From: Candidatus Poribacteria bacterium
GTDB taxonomy: Bacteria; Poribacteria; WGA-4E; WGA-3G
Direction of reading: 5' to 3'
Assembly (NCBI GenBank): GCA_022394775.1
Contig: JAGFCB010000038.1
Location: forward strand, 1-64,000
DNA: 64,000 nt
This document shows positions 33,971 through 43,204 of the stretch, piece after piece (the stretch's first letter is position 1; each line of letters starts with the position of its first letter). A program made the translations under genes and the position numbers. The notes beneath the pieces were generated by a model, which made no database searches, was not told the origin of the DNA, and saw nothing but the letters and a program-made list of their open reading frames with translations.

Positions 33971-35953
33971 TTATTTTTCTATAATTTCGCAGTCTGGTAA
34001 CGAATCAAGGAACTGCTTTCCATAATTTTTTGTCTTAATTCGCGGATCGAGAATAACGACAATCCCGGTGTCGGTCTGCGTGCGGATAAGCCGTCCGAAG
34101 CCCTGTTTGAGGCGCAGAATTGCCTCTGGTAGACTGAACTCAAAAAATTCATTTCCGCCGCTTTCCTTAATCTGCTTCACGCGTGCCTCCATCACAGGAT
34201 GTGTTGGCACCTCAAACGGAAGTCGGGTTATGATAACATTGCTCAATGCCTCACCGCGTACATCAACACCTTCCCAGAAGCTGGAAGTTCCGAATAAAAC
34301 CGAATCTGTATCCTCGCGAAACGCCTGAAGCATATCCGTCCGAGAAAGGTTGCCGCCCTGTTTGAAGGTGCTAATCCCGATATCTTCCAAGTCGGGGGCA
34401 ACAACATCATAGACTTCGTTCATCATTCTGTAGCTTGTAAAAAGGATGAAGGCTTTGCCGTGTGTCAGCTCGAGATAGTATCGAATTTTATCAATCACCG
34501 CTGGTGTAAAATCGCTACTGTTTGGATCCGGCATCCACCTCGGAATGTGAATCTGGACCTGCTTTTTAAAATCAAAAGGGGAATGGGCAAGCATTTCACG
34601 ACAGTCGTCTATTCCGATTCGCGCTTTAAAATAGGCAAAGTTTCGGTTGGTGGAAAGCGTAGCACTTGTCATGACGACGCTATTTTTTTCTTCAAACAGA
34701 TGTTCTTGTAGCATCTGGTTTACATTCGAGGGTGTAGCGTTTAGGAGAATCCGAGGGTTGCGTCCGCGCGTAGATATTTCTGCCCAATAGACATAATCTG
34801 GATCGTTTTGCCGAATGATCATATCCAATTCGTCACGAAGGCGTTGGCAATTCCGCTGGAGTGCGGTAATTTCCTGTTCATCATCTTCTGTTGCAGCGTC
34901 TTTTTGGAGATCTTTCAGTGTTTGCTCGATGTCCAGCAGCGGTGCATCCAATACATTTTCGACAAAATCGCTTTCATCGATACGCTCCGTTAGTGTGCTG
35001 CCGTACGCTGCTCCCTCAATTTTTCCGATGGTCTCGACGATACTGCTGAAAAGATTATTGGTCTGTTCACGTGCTTCGATAGCTTGATCTTTCAATTGTA
35101 TGGAATTGAGATGTGCGGCTAAGCCATCGTCGCTCCGCTCATTGTAGAGGGCATCAAGAAACCATTTAACGCGGGTGTTATTGAAGTTGACACTCGCGTG
35201 GTTAGTTGCTGTTGCTTCCAGATGATGTGCTTCGTCAATGATGAGGTAGTCGTAATCAGGTAAGATCCCGGCGGCTGTGCCACTTTCCTTACGGATTGTG
35301 AGATCGCTAAAAAGGAGGTGATGGTTTACGATGAGGAGGTCCGCGTTGCGCATCTCCCTTCGGACTTTGAAATAGAAACAGGTATCGTAGGTTTCGCAGT
35401 TGCGACCGAGGCAGTTATCCCTATCGGATGCGACCTTATCCCAAACCTGAGATTCTGGCTGCCACGGTAAATCTGCTCTGCTGCCGTCTACTGTCAGATT
35501 CACCCATTCTGCGATCTCGCTGACTTGTTCTACTTCTTCGTATGTATCAAATAAACCGCGTTCATAATTGAGTAAATTTTTCAGCCTGCGCCGTGAGAGG
35601 TAATTGCGTCGTCCCTTTGCGAGTACTACGTTGAAATCGCGCGGGAGTACACGTTGCAGAAATGGGAGGTCTTTGGTGACAAGTTGTTCCTGTAGGCTGA
35701 TGGTGTTCGTCGAAATGACTACCGTTTGTTCGGATCTAAGTGCAAGGGAAATCGCCGGAATTAGATAAGCGAAACTTTTACCTACGCCTGTTCCAGCCTC
35801 AACGATTAAGTGTTCGGAATCAATCAAAGCGCGGGACACTTCATGTGCCATTTGTAGTTGTTCTTGGCGGACTTCGTATCCCTCAAGATTTTGTGAGATA
35901 AGTCCGCTCGGACCAAAAATTTCTCTGAGTGTCATGGATGTTGATGTTGTCAT
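33971..35953 (-). CDS. dinG: DinG-type ATP-dependent helicase
   Basis: A 660-residue XPD/DinG-family superfamily 2 helicase. Walker A is in VEAGTGVGKSFAYLIPA (about 52-68), Walker B in DYLIIDEAHHLEA. Four Cys (NCLGRNCETYDTCFYF region, about 185-200, plus one nearby) fit a 4Fe-4S site. Later motifs include FGTSSFWEGVDVRGEAL and RLKQGFGRLIRTQTDTG. DinG unwinds R-loops and damaged DNA substrates. The length is a little short of E. coli DinG. No exonuclease domain is attached. Start codon context is weak; ATG 35935 is an alternative. Confidence 0.9.
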   Translation of the reverse strand: MTTSTSMTLREIFGPSGLISQNLEGYEVRQEQLQMAHEVSRALIDSEHLIVEAGTGVGKSFAYLIPAISLALRSEQTVVISTNTISLQEQLVTKDLPFLQRVLPRDFNVVLAKGRRNYLSRRRLKNLLNYERGLFDTYEEVEQVSEIAEWVNLTVDGSRADLPWQPESQVWDKVASDRDNCLGRNCETYDTCFYFKVRREMRNADLLIVNHHLLFSDLTIRKESGTAAGILPDYDYLIIDEAHHLEATATNHASVNFNNTRVKWFLDALYNERSDDGLAAHLNSIQLKDQAIEAREQTNNLFSSIVETIGKIEGAAYGSTLTERIDESDFVENVLDAPLLDIEQTLKDLQKDAATEDDEQEITALQRNCQRLRDELDMIIRQNDPDYVYWAEISTRGRNPRILLNATPSNVNQMLQEHLFEEKNSVVMTSATLSTNRNFAYFKARIGIDDCREMLAHSPFDFKKQVQIHIPRWMPDPNSSDFTPAVIDKIRYYLELTHGKAFILFTSYRMMNEVYDVVAPDLEDIGISTFKQGGNLSRTDMLQAFREDTDSVLFGTSSFWEGVDVRGEALSNVIITRLPFEVPTHPVMEARVKQIKESGGNEFFEFSLPEAILRLKQGFGRLIRTQTDTGIVVILDPRIKTKNYGKQFLDSLPDCEIIEK

Positions 35954-36134
35954 ATAGCGTTTTTGGATGAAACTTAGACCGGATGCCTCTGAATCCTTAT
36001 CCGATCAGTTATGTAGGATAAGTACAAGACTTGAAGAACCCTCAAGCAAACCTCCCTACAATGTTTTTTGTAATAGTATCACCGAAATATTCATTTAAAC
36101 TCCATCAAACCTCGCGAGCGGCGGATTTTGTAAG

Positions 36135-36156
36135 TGCACCTAAGGTTTTAGGTGCA
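36135..36156 (-). other. Hairpin overlapping the htrA stop codon
   Basis: TGCACCTAA pairs perfectly with TTAGGTGCA around GGTT; the TAG stop (36140-36142) lies inside the stem. No T-run follows, so it is not a standard terminator. Confidence 0.5.
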
Positions 36157-37489
36157 TCGTTATCTTTTCTGCGCCGTGACTGCTTTTGACGTCGAGGATA
36201 AGTTGTTGGAGTTCTTGCTGCTGTTTTTGAATGAGTGCTTCAAGTTCTTCGACGCTGTTAATTTTTTGACCATTAACAGCAATAATAAGTGTGCCTCTCG
36301 GAATCGGGCTGTTTTCTTTCACCATGTCAACGATGATGCCTTGGTCCGCATCAGTCAAGTAAGTGTACCTTTCAAAATCACCTTTTTCTAACTTCCGTAC
36401 TGATAGTCCAAGCCGTCTCCACGCGACGGAGTTGGTTTCAATAGATCTCCCTGCTTGTAGTGCTGGCATTTCCGATATTGTTACATTGAACATCCGTTCA
36501 TGTCCATTTCGCAGGACTGTAATCTTTGATTGTTTACCGACTTGTGAGTCAGCGACCCACATTTTGAATTTATCAGTATCTTCTACTTTCTGCCCGTTGT
36601 ATTTAATAATAATGTCGCCTCGTTTTAGACCACTGAGGTGTGCAGGCATGTTTTTGTAGACAGCCTCAATGCGAATGCCTCGCCGAACTTCTTCCATACG
36701 AATCCCAAGAAAACCTCGGATGATCCGTCCGTTTGCAATCAACTGTGTTCCAATCTTTTCGACGAGGTTGCTGGAAATCGCGAACCCTGCACCTGCTCTA
36801 ACAGCATCTGTTGCGGGTGTGTCGTCGGGTCGTCGGATTAACGAGTTAACACCAATGACTTCACCATGTATGTTCAGTAAGGGGCCCCCACTATTTCCGG
36901 TATTTATCCAAGCGTCCGTTTGGATAAAATCCTGATATCGAACAAGACCGATGTCGCGAAGAAATGAACGTCCTTTTCCACTCACAGTCCCGACTGTTAC
37001 CGTATAATCGAGTTGAAATGGGTTCCCGATCGCAATAGCGAATTGTCCAACCTGGACCTCATCCGAATTCGCCAGAGGAAGCACAGGAAGTTCCTCTTCG
37101 GTATCAATTTTTAGGACGGCAATATCTGTATTACGGTCAATTCTGCCATCCAATTCTGCGTCAAATTCACTCTCATCGAACAGTCGAACCTTGATAGTTA
37201 CAGCATTCCGTACGACATGCTCATTTGTAAGGATATAACCGTCTTTCCGAAAGATGAACCCGGACCCTTCTTGTCTGTGAGTTTTGCCATTTTCTCCTTG
37301 ACGCAGCGAAACCACGCTAACAATAGCAGGTTTGCTCCGTTTCGCGACGTTCACAAACGCGTTTTCGATTGAACTCAATAGTTCAACATCTGTTGGTTGA
37401 TCCATTGCGCTGCCGCACGAAGATATTATCACGCTTGCACTGACGAGGAAAATTAGCAAACTGAAGCGGACATAGATATTTCTGTTCAT
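36140..37489 (-). CDS. HtrA/DegP-like serine protease, lipoprotein
   Basis: A 449-residue envelope protease. The start at ATG 37489 has GGGGAG 6 bases ahead; the leader ends IISSC, a lipobox, so it is probably a lipoprotein. The trypsin-like triad is visible: His in TNEHVV, Asp in DRNTDIAVLKID, Ser in GNSGGPLL. A PDZ domain (GFLGIRMEEV, then HLSGLKRGDIIIKYNGQKVED) follows, then a weaker second one (SPIPRGTLIIAVNGQKINS). HtrA proteins degrade or refold misfolded envelope proteins. A stem of 9 bp overlaps the stop codon. Confidence 0.9.
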   Translation of the reverse strand: MNRNIYVRFSLLIFLVSASVIISSCGSAMDQPTDVELLSSIENAFVNVAKRSKPAIVSVVSLRQGENGKTHRQEGSGFIFRKDGYILTNEHVVRNAVTIKVRLFDESEFDAELDGRIDRNTDIAVLKIDTEEELPVLPLANSDEVQVGQFAIAIGNPFQLDYTVTVGTVSGKGRSFLRDIGLVRYQDFIQTDAWINTGNSGGPLLNIHGEVIGVNSLIRRPDDTPATDAVRAGAGFAISSNLVEKIGTQLIANGRIIRGFLGIRMEEVRRGIRIEAVYKNMPAHLSGLKRGDIIIKYNGQKVEDTDKFKMWVADSQVGKQSKITVLRNGHERMFNVTISEMPALQAGRSIETNSVAWRRLGLSVRKLEKGDFERYTYLTDADQGIIVDMVKENSPIPRGTLIIAVNGQKINSVEELEALIQKQQQELQQLILDVKSSHGAEKITMHLKP

Positions 37490-37625
37490 CAGATCTCCCC
37501 TTTTGGCATAGTCAGCCATTTTTTTAGGCTTTCTTTAGTCTACTTCTGTATAGTATATCCTAACATAATCTTTGCGAGGATGTCAAAATATTTTTTCGGA
37601 TCATACGATATTTCCTTCATGTACC

Positions 37626-39227
37626 TCACCGTAAAATCGCCAATTTCTTCAAGTAAGTATATGTCTCACCTTTTGAAAGAACTGAAATGTGGCACACATA
37701 AATCCCTGGAGACACCGCCAATCCATAAGAGGTTTGCTGGCTCCACCAAGTCCGCCAGATCTTTTGATTTAACCGATCAGTGACCCCTTCAATCCGTTTT
37801 ATTAGGTTCCCATTAGTATCATAAATCAGGACGTGCATCTCAGTTATTTCCGCATTTGCTTCAACTCGGAATTCAGTTAAACCGTCTGAACGTGCCGGAT
37901 TCGGAAAAACCACTACGTCTCTCCATGCGAACGCTTGCGTTAAGATTACAGATTCGGCGGTTGAAACTGCGCCGAGCGGATACCGTGCTATCACTCTGAG
38001 AACGTTTTCTCCTGGATTCAAAGGCACCTTTGCTGTATAGGTTTGTGTATCTCGGTGCAGTACCGCCTCTGTCTGGCTTGGATGGACAATGATGTCGATT
38101 GGAAAATCTGCCTGAAATGTTCCGTTGATTGTTAACTCACTCTCCTGTGTCGTCGGTGGGAGTTGCAACGTCACTCGGGGTGGCTGCCGGGTTGGCTTAA
38201 ACATGTCCGTGAGCAGGCTATCTATCGTGACAAGCACGAGTTGTGTCACTTTTCTGACTAAACCGAAGTTCACTTTATCAGCAGTATCCGCAGCCGTGTG
38301 ATAGAAAGGATTGGTATCGTAATTTTGGGAATCGCGCCAGGGTGTTGAACTTTCAGTTAAAGTGACGGCATCGTATCCGTTATCCCAGAACGGTTTATGG
38401 GAAGAAATATCGATGAATTCGTCTTGCGTGCGGCGAATTTTCAAGCCGACATTGTACCATCCGTTTGCAATGATGAGTGCCCGGCTAATCCAAGCGGAAT
38501 CGTTATTGGCAACGATTTCAACGAGATCACTTTTCCAATTGAAACCGAACATATCTAAGTTAAAAACAGAGACGATGTTTTTACGGGCAGTAACAGTCGC
38601 CGTGGTGCTGTTCGATCTCACCATCCGAGCATAGTGTCGGCTGCCGAGGAAACCGAGTTCCTCACCGCCTAAGGCGATAAATCTTAACTCATGGTCGTAT
38701 TCATGACGGCTTAAAAGGTTCGCGATTTCCAGCATCGCTGCGACCCCAGTGCCGTTATCATTTGCTCCGGGTGCGGTAGATACTAAGGGGTTCCAATTTG
38801 GCTCACGGACTGCTTGTGTGTCATAATGTGCGCAGAGAACAAAAACGCGGTTGCTGGTTGAATCCGATCGCGGCGGTAAAACAGCGATGACATTCCGAAT
38901 ACCGCCAAAGACTTGTTCGCTTATCTGTAGACGCGGGGAACGACGAAACTGGCTTTTAATGTAGCGCACGGTGTTTTCGGTTGCTTCACGGTGGTGCGCA
39001 CTGCGGGTACGGTAAGCGTGAAACCTTCCTTGACCGATGTTTTCTTGTAGTGCTATCACTTGTGCTTCAAGGGCATCGGATTGTACCAGCGTGAGCAGCT
39101 CATCACCGCGATATGAAAAATTACTGTTATCTTCTGCCACAGCGGGCGACGAAATACAGAGAAGCAGGAGAAGAGCAGTATAGTTTTTTAGTGCCACTGG
39201 GGAAAGACGCCTTAATTGACTTGACAT
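37626..39227 (-). CDS. Exported M28 aminopeptidase-like protein with Por-type tail
   Basis: A 533-residue protein with a signal peptide (about 1-31, LLLLLCISSPAVA). The M28 zinc peptidase domain (about 60-330) has all ligand motifs: AHYDTQ, GANDNGTGV, GGEELGFLGSRHY, FNLDMFG and YHTAADTADKVN. A beta-rich spacer follows (350-435), and the last 90 residues form a Por/FlgD-type Ig tail (VVFPNPARSDGL, then ending KLAILR). The protein therefore looks like a type IX-style surface or secreted peptidase, paired in design with the M6 protease. No ribosome binding site is obvious. Confidence 0.85.
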   Translation of the reverse strand: MSSQLRRLSPVALKNYTALLLLLCISSPAVAEDNSNFSYRGDELLTLVQSDALEAQVIALQENIGQGRFHAYRTRSAHHREATENTVRYIKSQFRRSPRLQISEQVFGGIRNVIAVLPPRSDSTSNRVFVLCAHYDTQAVREPNWNPLVSTAPGANDNGTGVAAMLEIANLLSRHEYDHELRFIALGGEELGFLGSRHYARMVRSNSTTATVTARKNIVSVFNLDMFGFNWKSDLVEIVANNDSAWISRALIIANGWYNVGLKIRRTQDEFIDISSHKPFWDNGYDAVTLTESSTPWRDSQNYDTNPFYHTAADTADKVNFGLVRKVTQLVLVTIDSLLTDMFKPTRQPPRVTLQLPPTTQESELTINGTFQADFPIDIIVHPSQTEAVLHRDTQTYTAKVPLNPGENVLRVIARYPLGAVSTAESVILTQAFAWRDVVVFPNPARSDGLTEFRVEANAEITEMHVLIYDTNGNLIKRIEGVTDRLNQKIWRTWWSQQTSYGLAVSPGIYVCHISVLSKGETYTYLKKLAILR

Positions 39228-39367
39228 GTACGCAGAAATTTTGTATCCTATTTAAGAGTTGTATTCATTTTAACAGATTTCATTCTGAATGTAAACAGGG
39301 TTAGTGTTCATTACCCGAAACCGTTGGGTGTCAACTTCAACGCACGACGATGGAAGTGGACAAGAAA

Positions 39368-40321
39368 ATGCCAGCAAATCTACCCCCGACCTACTACAAA
39401 CTTAAACACCAACATGAAGCCGCTAAGACAGATGAAGAGCGGCTCAGCCTGTTAGAGGAGATGTTACGGATCATCCCGAAACACAAAGGCTCAGAAAAAG
39501 TGGTTTCGGATCTCCGTCGTCGTATCGCTGCGATTAAAAGGGGCCCCTCAGAAAAAGGCGGTAAAGCATCAGGTAAAAGAAGCTATAGCGAACATATCCC
39601 GAAACAAGGTGCCGGACAGATAGTGCTTTTGGGACCGCCAAATGCCGGGAAGTCGCAGATACTCGTAAAGTTCACGAACGCTAAGCCGGAGGTTTCGTCA
39701 ACACCTTATACAACAACGACACCATTGGTTGGGATGCTTCACTATGAGAATATCCAATTTCAACTCATTGACACCCCCTCTATCATGCCAGACTTTACGT
39801 CATCCACTGTGTTAACGCTCACCCGAAACGCTGATATCGCGCTACCGGTGGTAAGTCTTGCGAGCGACAACCTATTAGACGATCTGGACACGGTGATGGC
39901 ACTCCTTAACGAAGCAGACAGGGATACTCCTGAAAATGGCCATCTTATCGTAGCAAACCAGTCGGATGCAGTAGGTGCAGACGAGCGGTTGGAGATTCTC
40001 AAAGAATTCTATGGTGAAACGTTTCAAATCTACCCGATCTCTGCCGAGACAGGGGAGAGTAAAGAGACACTATTTGAGGCACTTTATAGGACGTTAGACA
40101 TTTTGCGCGTGTATCCGAAGGCACCCGGTAAAGCAGTAGAACGCGATGACCCGATTGTGCTTCCTATTGGATCAACCGTTCTTGATGCTGCTATGGGTCT
40201 ACACAAAGATTTCGAGGAATTCAAGTTTGCGCGGATATGGGGACCTCAATGGCACGATGGACAATCTGTCAGTCGCAATGATGTGGTTTATGATGGAGAT
40301 GTAGTCGAGTTTCATTTGTAG
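39368..40321 (+). CDS. DRG/Obg-type TGS-domain GTPase
   Basis: A 317-residue P-loop GTPase. Start at MPANLPPTYYK, typical of the family; an ATG 18 bases earlier has no ribosome binding site. An N-terminal helical region (1-75, EEMLRIIPKHKGSEKV) precedes G1 GPPNAGKS and the switch region SSTPYTTTTPLVGML, with G3 DTPS. G4 reads NQSD instead of NKxD, which may change nucleotide affinity. The C-terminal TGS-like domain (about 250-317, IVLPIGSTVLDAA) ends in YDGDVVEFHL. DRG proteins associate with translation. First of a chain with the VWA and amidohydrolase genes. Confidence 0.85.
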   Translation: MPANLPPTYYKLKHQHEAAKTDEERLSLLEEMLRIIPKHKGSEKVVSDLRRRIAAIKRGPSEKGGKASGKRSYSEHIPKQGAGQIVLLGPPNAGKSQILVKFTNAKPEVSSTPYTTTTPLVGMLHYENIQFQLIDTPSIMPDFTSSTVLTLTRNADIALPVVSLASDNLLDDLDTVMALLNEADRDTPENGHLIVANQSDAVGADERLEILKEFYGETFQIYPISAETGESKETLFEALYRTLDILRVYPKAPGKAVERDDPIVLPIGSTVLDAAMGLHKDFEEFKFARIWGPQWHDGQSVSRNDVVYDGDVVEFHL

Positions 40322-40347
40322 TTGCTTTAAAGAAAAGGAAAGGACAG

Positions 40348-41940
40348 ATGTTAAGACGAAAGACGGCATCCCCATATTTTGTATACTCGCTCCTTATTCA
40401 TTCTGTGTTATTGTTGATGGTGTGGTGGTTGGTGCCAAAACCGATCTCTGAAGACGTGTTTTATGACGGCATAACAAGTTGGATAACGCGTATCAAGCCG
40501 CCTCCGATTGTAAAACCTCCTATTTTTGTTGAACCGGCTGTATCTCCTGCACCTACTACACCTAAGATAGTTCCCGAAAAGAAACCACCAACGCCTCCGA
40601 AACCGAAGGCAGGTTTAAGCGCAACTTGGCAACTGACGGCCCAAGACTCAGCTGATATTCCACAATCCGAGCCCCGCAGAGCAGAGCCTTCAACACGCGC
40701 AGAGCCTCCTGGAAGCGGACTTTCACAATCAAATGCTATTGCGGCGAAATCAGCCGACTACACCACCGAAAATCGTCTCACACTGCATTCGGTTGACCAA
40801 CCCATAGCCACGCTGCCACTCGCATCGAAAGCAGATTACGTTGCCCCACAAGGCGAAATGGAACCTGTTGCTTTAGAAACAGATAATACCTTAGACAGTT
40901 CCGGTTCCTCACCAACCATCGATGCGCCAAAAATCCACTACGGTAGCGAACGCGGCGATGCACTTCAAGCCGCAAGTATGGGTAATAGCTGGGGCGGAGG
41001 TGGTGCATCCGGTGGTGGCAATGTCGGTGGTGCTTTTGTCTACATGATGAAAGAGATTGCCCAGACGCTCGTTGAGGCGAGTACAGTAAAGAAAATCGAT
41101 ATTGTTTTTGTCCTTGATGAAACTGCGAGTATGGTCGACAACATCCGGGGTATCCGCGCTTATGTCGATTTCCTGTTTGATGCTATGGAACGAGAAGGGC
41201 ACGACGTTACTTTCGGATTAGTGACATTCAGAGATAAAACAAAAATATACGGACAAACTGATGATCTCGGAACTTTCAAGAACTGGCTTGTCAGGATCGG
41301 CGTTGATGGTGGCGGTGACATCGCTGAAGCAGGTTTAGATGGACTCATGGATGCGGTAACAGAGACGAAGTTTCGTAAAGATGCGCAACGATTCATTATC
41401 TTGGCAAGCGATGGAGCTTTTCATGATGCTGACTACAACGGAAGGTCTGTCTATAGTCTGGACGAGGTTATTGAAACACTACAAAGGGAAAAGGTGCGTG
41501 TGGATGTAATCGGAATTGATTATCTGCCGATCCGACAGATCGCCTTGGCAACAGGCGGAACGTGGCGTGCAATCCCCGGTAGAGGTTATTTTGAATACGT
41601 GCCCCCGTTGACATTGACAGTAAAACTGTTCTCCAAGTTAGGGACGTTGCGTTTTGAAAACGGACAAATGGACGATAACATCACCATCTATATTAATAAT
41701 CCGCCACGTCCGAAGCAACTCACTTTGACCTGGAAAGTGCTTAACCCTTTGGGCGAAAGATGCTACGGTCCCTTTACACAGGAAAAAATGGTTCCTGATG
41801 ATAGTTCAGCGCAAGTAGAACTGACCCCTGTCATTGATAGCGCGGTTTTTCAAATGATGCCGGGCGTTTATACTGTTATCTATCGTCTTGAAAACGATCA
41901 AGGACACCGGAGCATCCTACGACGGACACTAACGTTTTAG
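40348..41940 (+). CDS. TonB-like anchored VWA-domain protein
   Basis: A 530-residue protein. Residues 1-30 are a single membrane segment of TonB type (YFVYSLLIHSVLLLMVWWLV). A Pro-rich stretch (about 45-95, PPIVKPP and PKIVPEKKPPTPPKP) could span the periplasm, and a Gly-rich link (WGGGGASGGGNVGG) lies near 213-226. The VWA domain (about 245-430) has a MIDAS-type DETAS in IVFVLDETASM and later GVDGGGDIAEAG and ILASDGAFHD. A beta-rich C-terminal domain follows. The design mirrors the PA14 protein at 1288: same anchor type, same Gly-rich link, different binding domain. The role may be metal-dependent protein contact in the periplasm. Confidence 0.8.
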   Translation: MLRRKTASPYFVYSLLIHSVLLLMVWWLVPKPISEDVFYDGITSWITRIKPPPIVKPPIFVEPAVSPAPTTPKIVPEKKPPTPPKPKAGLSATWQLTAQDSADIPQSEPRRAEPSTRAEPPGSGLSQSNAIAAKSADYTTENRLTLHSVDQPIATLPLASKADYVAPQGEMEPVALETDNTLDSSGSSPTIDAPKIHYGSERGDALQAASMGNSWGGGGASGGGNVGGAFVYMMKEIAQTLVEASTVKKIDIVFVLDETASMVDNIRGIRAYVDFLFDAMEREGHDVTFGLVTFRDKTKIYGQTDDLGTFKNWLVRIGVDGGGDIAEAGLDGLMDAVTETKFRKDAQRFIILASDGAFHDADYNGRSVYSLDEVIETLQREKVRVDVIGIDYLPIRQIALATGGTWRAIPGRGYFEYVPPLTLTVKLFSKLGTLRFENGQMDDNITIYINNPPRPKQLTLTWKVLNPLGERCYGPFTQEKMVPDDSSAQVELTPVIDSAVFQMMPGVYTVIYRLENDQGHRSILRRTLTF

Positions 41941-41974
41941 TTCTCAAGCGATATACCTAAGGAAAATCGGTTTA

Positions 41975-43174
41975 ATGAATAAAGACCTAATTTTTGAAGC
42001 GTGTCGCCACCATTTTAATGATATTGTCGCCATCCGACGCGATATTCATCAACACCCTGAAATCGGGTTTGATGTGCACCGGACGGCAGGTATTGCGGCT
42101 GATGCGTTGCATGCGCTCGACATTCCAGTCAAAACAGGTATCGGTAAGACGGGTGTCGTTGGGGATTTAGAGGTGCCCGGTGCGACAAAACGTATCGCCT
42201 TACGTGCGGACATGGACGCGCTCCCGATTCAGGAGTTGACGGAAGTGCCTTTTAAATCGAAGATTGAGGGCAAAGCACATCTATGTGGACACGATGCGCA
42301 CACGGCTATGCTGATTGGAACGGCGCGTATCCTCTCACATCTCCGCAGCAGCCTTAAAACGCATGTTCGGTTTGTCTTTCAACCGAGTGAAGAGGTGTTT
42401 CCTGGTGGCGCGCCAGCAATGATGGCTGATGGTGTGTTAGAAGATGTTGACGAAATCTATGGTATCCACGTCTTTCCGCTCTATGGTGTTGGCGAATACG
42501 CCACGTGTGTCGGTCCGATGCTTGCCCAGTCTGATACGTTTCGGATTACACTCACGGGTAAGGGCGGGCACGCTGCGTTTCCGCATCTGACTGTGGATCC
42601 AATTGTTATTGGTGCGCAGTTTGTGACAGCCGTGCAGTCGATTGTCGCAAGAAATGTTAATCCTTTGGATTCAGCGGTCGTCAGTATTACCCAATTGCAT
42701 GGTGGAGATGCGAACTTGCAAGAAGGTCTCACAGGCGCAGCCCTGAATGTTATTCCGCCGCAAGTGCTCATAGGTGGCACGGTCCGCACGCTCGAAAAAT
42801 CGGTGCAGGCACGGGTCCGAGAGCAACTTGAGCGTCTCCTTGCGGGATTCGCGGATGCCAACAATGCTGCGTATACTTTCAAGTATCAAGAAGGGTGTCC
42901 GGTGACATATAACCACGAACCTTGTGTTGTTGCAGCGACCTCTGCAGCGCGAGGCTTAGTTGGCGAAGACAATCTTATATTTCCAGTGCCGCCGATACTC
43001 GGTGGTGAGGATTTCGGTTGTTATTCCCAAGAAATTCCTGCCTGCTTCGTGATGGTCGGTGCTGGAAATGCGGAGAAAGGTATCGTGAATATGTGTCATC
43101 ATCCACAATTTGATATTGACGAAAATTGCATGATTTACGGTATGGCACTCCTGGCGAGTCTCGCCATGCTTTAA
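41975..43174 (+). CDS. M20D amidohydrolase
   Basis: A 399-residue cytoplasmic metal-dependent amidohydrolase. Motifs: DIHQHPEIGFD, ALRADMDALPIQEL, HLCGHDAHTAM (metal Cys and His ligands), FVFQPSEEVFPGGAPAM, the dimerisation-domain GKGGHAAFPH and the late LGGEDFGCYSQ. It resembles N-acyl-amino-acid or hippurate hydrolases (IAA-amino-acid hydrolase group) that remove acyl groups from amino acids. The exact substrate is unknown. Length normal; it lies 34 bases after the VWA gene. Confidence 0.92.
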   Translation: MNKDLIFEACRHHFNDIVAIRRDIHQHPEIGFDVHRTAGIAADALHALDIPVKTGIGKTGVVGDLEVPGATKRIALRADMDALPIQELTEVPFKSKIEGKAHLCGHDAHTAMLIGTARILSHLRSSLKTHVRFVFQPSEEVFPGGAPAMMADGVLEDVDEIYGIHVFPLYGVGEYATCVGPMLAQSDTFRITLTGKGGHAAFPHLTVDPIVIGAQFVTAVQSIVARNVNPLDSAVVSITQLHGGDANLQEGLTGAALNVIPPQVLIGGTVRTLEKSVQARVREQLERLLAGFADANNAAYTFKYQEGCPVTYNHEPCVVAATSAARGLVGEDNLIFPVPPILGGEDFGCYSQEIPACFVMVGAGNAEKGIVNMCHHPQFDIDENCMIYGMALLASLAML

Positions 43175-43204
43175 TGCCAAACCCAAATCAAGAGGGACAC
43201 TGCT

